Source: UASB124 sp964446935
Lineage (GTDB): Bacteria > Babelota > Babeliae > Babelales > RVW-14
Assembly (NCBI GenBank): GCA_964446935.1
Contig: CAYUQI010000001.1
Location: 68,508-132,507 of the forward strand
Length of the DNA: 64,000 bases
Direction of reading: 5' to 3'
Shown here: positions 58,584 to 64,000 of the stretch, piece by piece
How the letters are laid out: each line of letters starts with the position of its first letter
Numbering within the stretch: the stretch's first letter is position 1
The notes under the pieces: model-generated
Told to the model about the DNA's origin: nothing
The model's database searches: none
Seen by the model: only the letters and a program-made list of their open reading frames with translations
Program-made: the position numbers and the translations under genes

Positions 58584-60395
58584 GTGAATGTAGTCAAAAG
58601 AATATATTTTTTGATTGGGTTTATTTGTTGGTGTGTTGTTTATGCCAAAGAGCCTTCGATCCAGTTGTCGATTAAGAATATTCAGGCTGTTCAGAACAAG
58701 ACGGGAACACCCATATATGCAGTGCCAGAAGGACAGGTTTTTAGGCTTGTTGTCTCTGTTCATGATGCCGACAAGGCTTTGGGGAATGTTAATGTTCAGG
58801 GGTTGGATGCGTTTACAATATTAGGACAGCAACAAGGCTCGAGTTCTCAAATTGTTAATGGGGCGTTTGTTTCCAATGTAAAAGATTATATTTTTGTGGT
58901 GCGTGCTAATAAAGAAGGCTCCTATTCGGTAGGTCCTGCATCCATAGACTATGAAGATAAATCAATTCATTCAGATGCAATAACCGTAGAGGTTGGAAAA
59001 GCAGTTCCTCAGGCAGCACAACAACGTTCGCATGATGGTTTGGCACAACATATCCAAACAACCTGCGAGTTGATTGTTAATAAACGCCATGTGGTTGTGG
59101 GGGAACCTCTTGAGCTGACCTTAAAAATCATTTGTCCGCGTGGTGCCGAGGTTTCGACAGCGCAGATGCCAACATTTGCTGGTTTTGTGTCAAAGGACAT
59201 TAAACAGGAGTCAATGCAGGAGGTTTCTGTTGATGGGACTCCTCATCACCAGATAGAAAAAAGGTTCATTTTATTTCCCATTGATGCAGGTAAAAAGGTT
59301 ATTTCACCGCTTACATTAAATGTAGCGATTCCGGTTCGGCCCAAACATCAAGGTCGTGATATTTTCCAATCGATGTTTGATTTTGCTTTTGGTGGTGTGC
59401 ATTTTGACCAACGAACAATTACTTCGAATGAGTTAAAAATTGAAGTGGCAGCATTACCATCATATCAAGGTGTTGTTGATAGCATTGGTTCTTTTAATGC
59501 ATATCAAGCGACGTTAAATAAAAATGAATCCTCTGTTAATGAGCCATTAACCTTAACGTTGTCTATTGAGGGAAAAGGAAATTTTGATCAAATTGCGATT
59601 CCAAAACTAAACTTGCCTGAAGGATTTAAGTATTATGAATCGAAAACATCGTTGCAGGAAGATCTAACAACTGATTACAAAGGATCAAAAAAGATTTTTG
59701 AATTTATTGTTCAGGCAAACAAGGCTGGATCATTTACTATACAGCCGCAAGTGTTTACGTTTTATGATTCATCATTAAAAACATTTAAAAAACTTGCGAC
59801 ACAATCTCTTCCCTTGGAAGTAAAGCTTGCAGCAGGGCAAGTAGCTTCTGTTGTACCTTCTCCACAACCTATACAAGCAGACATAGCGGAGGATGAGAAA
59901 CCAACACAAAAACCTGACATTAAGGATATTCAGTTTATTCAAGAAGATTTGCATGATTATGCAAAATCTGGTGAAGGATTTGCATGGTGGTTATTGGTTC
60001 TTTTGATTGTTATGCCAGTTGTTTTGTTCTATCCAAGAGTTACTATGCGTCTTCGATCGTTGTTGTATCGTGTTATACGGTCCTCACAAAAGAAATATAC
60101 AGCGCAGGATAAAGTTTTAGAAAAGCTTATCAAAAAGGGGGATGCTTGTGCTCTTTATCAATTCTTTTTAAAATTTTTGTCGTCAAAATACAATGTTGAT
60201 GTGATACTGGTGTCAGAGGAATGGATTGAGCAACGGTTGATACAGGAGGGCTGGGAGAAAGAAAAAATTAGTGAATTCTTGGATTATTTAAATGTTTGTG
60301 CTCAATATCATTTTGCATCGCAACTTGCGCATCAATCTGATCGAGATTCTTTGTTTAAACGGTCTAAATATTGGTTTTTGATGTTAAATAAGTAG
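58584..60395 (+). CDS. batD: BatD-like protein
   Basis: 603 residues from a GTG, with AGGGGGAT upstream. A signal peptide (IYFLIGFICWCVVYA) precedes several Ig-like beta domains (about 25-440). These contain BatD-type phrases, GEPLELTLKIICPRG and NEPLTLTLSIEGKGNFDQI. One membrane helix (WWLLVLLIVMPVVLFY) at about 475 is followed by a cytoplasmic helical tail of about 110 residues. BatD is thought to sit in the periplasm beside BatA and BatB; its exact role is not known. Confidence 0.85.
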   Translation: MNVVKRIYFLIGFICWCVVYAKEPSIQLSIKNIQAVQNKTGTPIYAVPEGQVFRLVVSVHDADKALGNVNVQGLDAFTILGQQQGSSSQIVNGAFVSNVKDYIFVVRANKEGSYSVGPASIDYEDKSIHSDAITVEVGKAVPQAAQQRSHDGLAQHIQTTCELIVNKRHVVVGEPLELTLKIICPRGAEVSTAQMPTFAGFVSKDIKQESMQEVSVDGTPHHQIEKRFILFPIDAGKKVISPLTLNVAIPVRPKHQGRDIFQSMFDFAFGGVHFDQRTITSNELKIEVAALPSYQGVVDSIGSFNAYQATLNKNESSVNEPLTLTLSIEGKGNFDQIAIPKLNLPEGFKYYESKTSLQEDLTTDYKGSKKIFEFIVQANKAGSFTIQPQVFTFYDSSLKTFKKLATQSLPLEVKLAAGQVASVVPSPQPIQADIAEDEKPTQKPDIKDIQFIQEDLHDYAKSGEGFAWWLLVLLIVMPVVLFYPRVTMRLRSLLYRVIRSSQKKYTAQDKVLEKLIKKGDACALYQFFLKFLSSKYNVDVILVSEEWIEQRLIQEGWEKEKISEFLDYLNVCAQYHFASQLAHQSDRDSLFKRSKYWFLMLNK

Positions 60396-60404
60396 GCGTG
60401 ACCT

Positions 60405-61193
60405 ATGAAAACTATACGATATAAATCAATAGTGTTAATGATAAGCATGGTTTTGGCGGGGTCTGGTTGTTTTGGTGTGGAAAACAACATCCCCGATCAA
60501 CAATTGTTTGTTCAAGCAAATGATTGCTATACCAAAGGCGAGTATGTAAAGGCATATGAACAGTACCTCAAAATTTCTGACAAGATACCTGCCGTTCATT
60601 ATAATTTGGGAAACTGTGCTTTTAAACTTGGTAAATACGGTTACGCATTGTTGTATTGGCGTCGAGCAGAACGCAACTGGGGACTTTTTGGCCGAGAAGA
60701 GCTGAATAAAAACATTGAAGTAGTTAAAAAAAAGTTAGCCGGTGATGCAGACAAAGCGGGTTCTGAGGTTTCGGCCGCTGCCCAAATCGTGTCATTCTTC
60801 AAATCGCTTAAAAATACGTTTATTTCAACGGTTAAAGCTGTTTCATTGCTACATCTTCAGTTGTTTGTTTTGATAGTATGGCTGATGCTTTTTTTCTATT
60901 TGAGATATTTATACAAGAGAAAACAACGTGTAATCATTGTAGTTTTGTTCATTTTGCAGGCTTTATCTGCATCGATGTTGGCTGTTAAATACAGTTTTCA
61001 ATTTAAAACATATGGGGTGGTGGTTGCAACGCCAGCACCGCTTATGTCTGGTCCTGGTAAGACATTTTCAACCCTGCAGCAGTTGTCTGAAGGTCAAGAA
61101 ACTGCTATCTTAAAAGAGTCGGGGGATTTCTATAAAATCCGCGTTAATACAACAATAGGTTGGATTGACAAACAGGTAGTTGAAAAGGTTTAA
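60405..61193 (+). CDS. batE: BatE-like protein: TPR, two membrane helices and an SH3-like domain
   Basis: 262 residues. The N-terminus is a signal peptide with a possible lipobox (LAGSGC, Cys21). TPR units follow: FVQANDCYTKGEYVKAYEQYLKIS and PAVHYNLGNCAFKLGKYGYALLYWRRAE. Two helices (LLHLQLFVLIVWLMLFFYL; VLFILQALSASMLAV) come next. The C-terminal SH3b-type domain (about 205-262) has PLMSGPGKTFSTLQQLSEGQ and GDFYKIRVNTTIGWIDK. It completes the operon; SH3b domains commonly bind cell wall. Confidence 0.83.
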   Translation: MKTIRYKSIVLMISMVLAGSGCFGVENNIPDQQLFVQANDCYTKGEYVKAYEQYLKISDKIPAVHYNLGNCAFKLGKYGYALLYWRRAERNWGLFGREELNKNIEVVKKKLAGDADKAGSEVSAAAQIVSFFKSLKNTFISTVKAVSLLHLQLFVLIVWLMLFFYLRYLYKRKQRVIIVVLFILQALSASMLAVKYSFQFKTYGVVVATPAPLMSGPGKTFSTLQQLSEGQETAILKESGDFYKIRVNTTIGWIDKQVVEKV

Positions 61194-61224
61194 CGTACAC
61201 TTTTTTTAATGTGAGGTAATGACC

Positions 61225-61749
61225 ATGTTGCACATGACAACAAGGAGATCTTTTTTCTCTATAGGTTTATTGTTACTTGGTGCTCTTTTTTTGAGCGGTT
61301 GCGGCAAAGATGAAGCTGCTGGTGGATTTATTGGCACAGCTTCTGGTGCTGCAATAGGTGCTGCCGTTGCTGGCCGGCATGATGCTGGTGTTGGTGCGGT
61401 TATCGGTGGTCTTGCTGGTGGTTTAGTTGGTAGTAGCATTGGTCGATCTTCTGATGAAGAACGCGAAGACCGAGACCGTGAACAGGCTGCTCGAGCTCAA
61501 TCACGTAGAGAGGCTGTACGTCAACATGAACTTGATCGTATACGAGATGAGAATCGTCGTCTTAGACAAAAATGGTGTGGTAATTGCAATAGACAAGTAA
61601 ATTTAACCGATGCTCGTAGCTGTCCTTCGTGTGGTGGTGAACTGATTCGTGAGCGTTATTGTCGTGAATGTGGACAAACGTTTAGTCCAGCTTCTGGTTA
61701 TCGTTATTGTCCAAACTGCCGACCAGGAACAGCCTTGCGTTCTCGATAA
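61225..61749 (+). CDS. Lipoprotein with glycine-zipper and C-terminal zinc ribbons, possibly Tat-exported
   Basis: 174 residues from the ATG at 61225, eight bases after GAGG. The start contains TTRRSFFSIG, which fits the twin-arginine motif, then a hydrophobic stretch and the lipobox FLSGC (Cys26). A glycine zipper follows (GGFIGTASGAAIGAAVAG, then GAVIGGLAGGLVGSSIG). Next is a charged coiled-coil (about 75-110). Two cysteine pairs sets end the protein: CGNCNRQV with CPSCGG, and CRECGQ with CPNC, both zinc-ribbon-like. Folding of the zinc ribbons before export would explain a Tat signal. Function unknown; glycine-zipper lipoproteins usually insert in the outer membrane. It follows batE by 31 bp. 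Confidence 0.75.
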   Translation: MLHMTTRRSFFSIGLLLLGALFLSGCGKDEAAGGFIGTASGAAIGAAVAGRHDAGVGAVIGGLAGGLVGSSIGRSSDEEREDRDREQAARAQSRREAVRQHELDRIRDENRRLRQKWCGNCNRQVNLTDARSCPSCGGELIRERYCRECGQTFSPASGYRYCPNCRPGTALRSR

Positions 61750-61777
61750 AATTCATTATTAAGATTTTTTTGTATCT

Positions 61778-61806
61778 AAAGCCCAGTGTTCCAAATACTG
61801 GGCTTT
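61778..61806 (+). terminator. Rho-independent terminator
   Basis: AAAGCCCAGT (61778-61787) pairs with ACTGGGCTTT (61797-61806) around GTTCCAAAT and continues into TT. It follows the zinc-ribbon lipoprotein gene and likely closes the bat operon. Confidence 0.85.
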
Positions 61807-61926
61807 TTGCTTTTTAGTGCTCTCAAAACAGTGTTTTTTCCCAAACTCTTTCTTTTCTTGTTTATTTTCTATTAGTATAAATATAGATATTGAAAAACAT
61901 ACTTTTTTAACAGAGAGGGGGAATCT

Positions 61927-62253
61927 ATGAACAAGTTTAAACATGTTGTAGGATCGGCAACCTTGGTCGCCCTATTACTGTGCTCTGCTGGCTGTACCAA
62001 AAAAGAAAAGACAGTGGCCGGAGTACTTATTGGCGCAGGCGCTGGTGCTGGAATCGGTGCTGCAGCTGGTGGTGGTGGTGGTGCAGCTGCTGGCGGTGTT
62101 ATTGGTGGTATAACAGGTGGTGTTATTGGCCATGAATCTGGCAAACAAGATGAAAAGAAGCATAAGAAAGAGAAGAAAGATAAAAAAGAGAAAAAAGTAA
62201 AGAAGGAAAAGAAAGCCAAAAAAGAGAGAAAAGAGAAAAAAGCTAAGAAATAA
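61927..62253 (+). CDS. Small glycine-zipper lipoprotein with a long Lys-rich tail
   Basis: 108 residues. The signal is VVGSATLVALLLCSAGC (Cys23 in the lipobox SAGC). Residues 30-66 are a glycine zipper (AGVLIGAGAGAGIGAAAGG). The last 40 residues are almost only K and E, with D, A, V, R and H among them (KKHKKEKKDKKEKKVKKEKK). The tail could bind a negatively charged partner such as lipopolysaccharide, nucleic acid or teichoic-like polymer. It is strongly basic, unlike its neighbours. AGAGAGG lies upstream. Related in its zipper to the previous gene. Confidence 0.78.
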   Translation: MNKFKHVVGSATLVALLLCSAGCTKKEKTVAGVLIGAGAGAGIGAAAGGGGGAAAGGVIGGITGGVIGHESGKQDEKKHKKEKKDKKEKKVKKEKKAKKERKEKKAKK

Positions 62254-62271
62254 CGTCACAACGATAGTGTA

Positions 62272-62320
62272 AGCAAAGAAGCTTAATGTAGCGTGTCAGG
62301 TTGCATTAAGCTTCTTTGCT
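62272..62320. terminator. Terminator with a 17-bp stem
   Basis: AGCAAAGAAGCTTAATG (62272-62288) pairs perfectly with CATTAAGCTTCTTTGCT (62304-62320), with a short loop. It lies between the lysine-tailed lipoprotein and sufC. Confidence 0.85.
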
Positions 62321-62371
62321 CTTTATACTATTTCTACGCTTCGTCTTAATTATAACCAAAAGGTCCAATCA

Positions 62372-63115
62372 GTGGCAAAAGTCTTGCTAGGCATTAAAAA
62401 TCTTTTTGTATCTATTGAGGATAAAAAAATTCTCAACGGCGTTAATCTAGACGTCAATGAAGGGATGATTCATGCCATCATGGGGCCTAATGGATCTGGT
62501 AAAAGCTCATTAGCCTACACCGTTATGGGACATCCTCGGTATACCATTACGCAAGGATCTATTGAATTTGATGGCACCATTATCAATACGTTATCTCCTG
62601 ATAAACGAGCAAAATTAGGAATTTTTCTTGCTATGCAGTATCCGGTTGAGATTGAAGGGATCCCGCTCAAAGATTTTTTGCGTCAAGCATATAATGCCCT
62701 CTATGATGGAACCACAAAACAGCTTCGTGTAAAAGAATTCAATGCTTATTTCAATGAAAAATTAGCGTTGCTTGGAATAGATCAGGAATTTGCCAAGCGC
62801 CACATCAATGTTGGTTTTTCTGGCGGTGAAAAGAAACGTGCAGAGATGTTACAGCTAGCAGTTCTTCAGCCTAAACTTGCGATTTTAGATGAAATTGATT
62901 CCGGACTTGATATTGATGCTCTTAAAATGGTGTGTAACGCTCTGACAACTATCAAAAAGGCAATGCCAACAATGACCTTTGTAGTTATTACTCATTACAA
63001 ACGAATCTTAGAATATCTTCCACCTGATATTGTTCATGTTATGCAAGCAGGCAAAGTCATCCGTTCGGGTGGCCCTGCATTGGCTGATGAACTAGAAAAA
63101 ACAGGGTATGAATAA
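62372..63115 (+). CDS. sufC: Fe-S cluster assembly ATPase SufC
   Basis: 247 residues starting at a GTG; AAAAGG lies about ten bases before it. Walker A is IMGPNGSGKSSLAYTVMGHP, the signature VGFSGGEKKRAEMLQL, Walker B LAILDEIDSGLDIDAL, all typical of SufC. SufC normally works with SufB and SufD to load clusters on proteins. Neither lies next to it here; the next gene downstream is unrelated. It would be needed for any Fe-S protein, including a Cas4-like nuclease. Confidence 0.93.
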   Translation: MAKVLLGIKNLFVSIEDKKILNGVNLDVNEGMIHAIMGPNGSGKSSLAYTVMGHPRYTITQGSIEFDGTIINTLSPDKRAKLGIFLAMQYPVEIEGIPLKDFLRQAYNALYDGTTKQLRVKEFNAYFNEKLALLGIDQEFAKRHINVGFSGGEKKRAEMLQLAVLQPKLAILDEIDSGLDIDALKMVCNALTTIKKAMPTMTFVVITHYKRILEYLPPDIVHVMQAGKVIRSGGPALADELEKTGYE

Positions 63116-63337
63116 GATTTAACTAACTTTATTCTAGAGCAGAAAGTATCAAAAATTAATAAAATTAATCTAAATGATCTTATGATTCTTATTTGAATTG
63201 AATATTTAAAAAAAATAAGCCAAAACATATTGTTTTTGTATTAATAGATTTACATGCTGGAAATCATCTATTATGGTTGATTATTATGAGAATCAATTTT
63301 AGCGAATTAATTTAACGAAGATAATAGAAGGTTTTTC

Positions 63338-63898
63338 GTGAAGAATTTATTTAAAAATATATGTAAGACATTTATAGTCAGCTGTCTCTTGTCTACTGGT
63401 ACTTTGTTGGTAGCTGCTGAGCATTCGAACAATAGCTTAAAATGGGCTGAGTTGCGTGCTGCTAAGAGTAAGATTGGGGCAATTGAAAAGCACTTGATTA
63501 CTACTGTTACGCCGTCAATTAAGCGAGTATTAGAGATAGTAAATCAAGAAATAAAGTTAATACAAAAGTACGAGAATGAAGATTGCAAGAGTGCTGCTAA
63601 TGATATTGATGGTGTGGATGTTAAGGCTTTGCCACTTTATAAGTCATATGAAATACCTATGTATGCTATGCTAATTTTTCAAACAGCCATTGAAAGAGGT
63701 TATAATGATTCTAAGATTATAGTCGAAATAAATAAAGTAAGAGAGTCGTGTATGAATCATAAATTTCAGGGAACATTCCCTGCTTATGAGTCAACAGGAT
63801 TTGTTATAGTAAAAGCTGATGAGCTCATTAAAAAGTATGCATCTGACTTGTTAAGAGCGATGAGGGAATCCGGGGTATACAATCCAAAAAATGAATGA
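63338..63898 (+). CDS. Small exported helical protein of unknown function
   Basis: 186 residues from a GTG, six bases after AGAAGG. The signal peptide is FIVSCLLSTGTLLVAA. The mature part is helical (WAELRAAKSKIGAIEKHLITTVTPSIKRVLEIVNQEIKLIQ) and has two cysteines. It looks like the exported proteins at 40.6-44.9 kb in size and composition, but I see no shared motif. A large gap (222 bp) without a gene precedes it. Confidence 0.68.
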   Translation: MKNLFKNICKTFIVSCLLSTGTLLVAAEHSNNSLKWAELRAAKSKIGAIEKHLITTVTPSIKRVLEIVNQEIKLIQKYENEDCKSAANDIDGVDVKALPLYKSYEIPMYAMLIFQTAIERGYNDSKIIVEINKVRESCMNHKFQGTFPAYESTGFVIVKADELIKKYASDLLRAMRESGVYNPKNE

Positions 63899-63906
63899 TT
63901 ATAAAA

Positions 63907-63970
63907 AATTAAAAAATATAAAAAGAGGCACACCTGAGCTCAGGTGTGCCTCTTTTTATATTTTTTAATT
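63907..63970. terminator. Terminator, 64-bp perfect palindrome
   Basis: Centre GAGCTC; the arms GGCACACCTGAG/CTCAGGTGTGCC are extended outward by A- and T-rich arms. Each base from 63907 to 63970 matches its mirror partner. It starts 9 bp after the stop at 63898. Confidence 0.92.
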
Positions 63971-64000
63971 GAGATCTCTATAGTATTTTAAAGTGCTTTG

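Noticed and set aside
1..64000. CRISPR arrays, tRNA or rRNA genes, complete insertion sequences, prophage
   Set aside because: None was found on reading both strands; no transposase, integrase or phage structural gene is visible.

Overview
The window reads as a piece of the chromosome of a small, AT-rich, Gram-negative, host-dependent bacterium. The best guess is Candidatus Dependentiae (TM6) or a similar protist-associated lineage. This is an inference from gene content: an LptF/LptG-type permease and glycine-zipper lipoproteins (an outer membrane), nucleoside and polyamine importers, ankyrin and TPR proteins, a PI-PLC-like protein, and an unusually large share of proteins with Sec signal peptides and no recognisable family. 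No rRNA or tRNA lies in the window, so the placement cannot be checked here. The standard genetic code fits every gene. Two 100-N runs (481-580 and 38097-38196) are scaffold gaps. The first is flanked by the same 55 bp on both sides, so it is a failed contig join inside tlyA.

Layout. 1-3.4 kb: end of tlyA, then an exported PD-(D/E)XK nuclease-like protein and two exported proteins of unknown function, around a 46-bp perfect palindrome acting as terminator. 3.6-6.7 kb (minus): LptF/G permease, DUF502 protein and GlmM. 6.9-10.9 kb: LysE-type exporter, an S24/LexA-like repressor lacking its catalytic residues, RNase HII, a HAS-barrel protein and PgeF. 10.9-20.2 kb (minus): a secreted PI-PLC-like protein, then a tightly packed run (His-rich membrane protein, PotA-PotB-PotC-PotD, LepB, MetG). 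20.3-24 kb (minus): MnmA, an MBL-fold NAPE-PLD-like hydrolase, an MreD-like membrane protein whose reading frame runs into the 5' end of the RNase P RNA gene, then rnpB and a PASTA protein. rnpB was found by its conserved blocks. 24.2-27.8 kb: two tandem exported ankyrin paralogues and an exported coiled-coil protein.

27.9-36.5 kb (minus): NupC nucleoside transporter, PrfA, ribosomal protein L31, a bifunctional PGI/PMI, and two adjacent TMTC-like proteins (GT-C-like membrane domain plus TPR tail). 36.7-39.4 kb: a site-2-protease pseudoenzyme beside an active-looking paralogue, then TyrS. 39.4-44.9 kb (minus): an exported P-loop kinase-like protein and a cluster of small exported helical proteins, interrupted by MurI. 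45.2-50.4 kb: an MsbA-like ABC exporter and two exported beta-helix-like proteins. 50.6-52.9 kb: TopA.

53.2-61.2 kb (plus) is one long operon: two multi-TM proteins, PlsC and BatA-BatB-BatC-BatD-BatE. The MoxR ATPase and DUF58 genes that usually accompany Bat genes are absent. It is followed by a possible Tat-exported zinc-ribbon lipoprotein, a lysine-tailed glycine-zipper lipoprotein, an isolated SufC, an exported unknown protein and a 64-bp perfect palindrome. Together the genes suggest a cell that imports nucleosides and polyamines, keeps envelope and peptidoglycan synthesis, and invests heavily in exported proteins that may act in the periplasm, on the surface or in the host.
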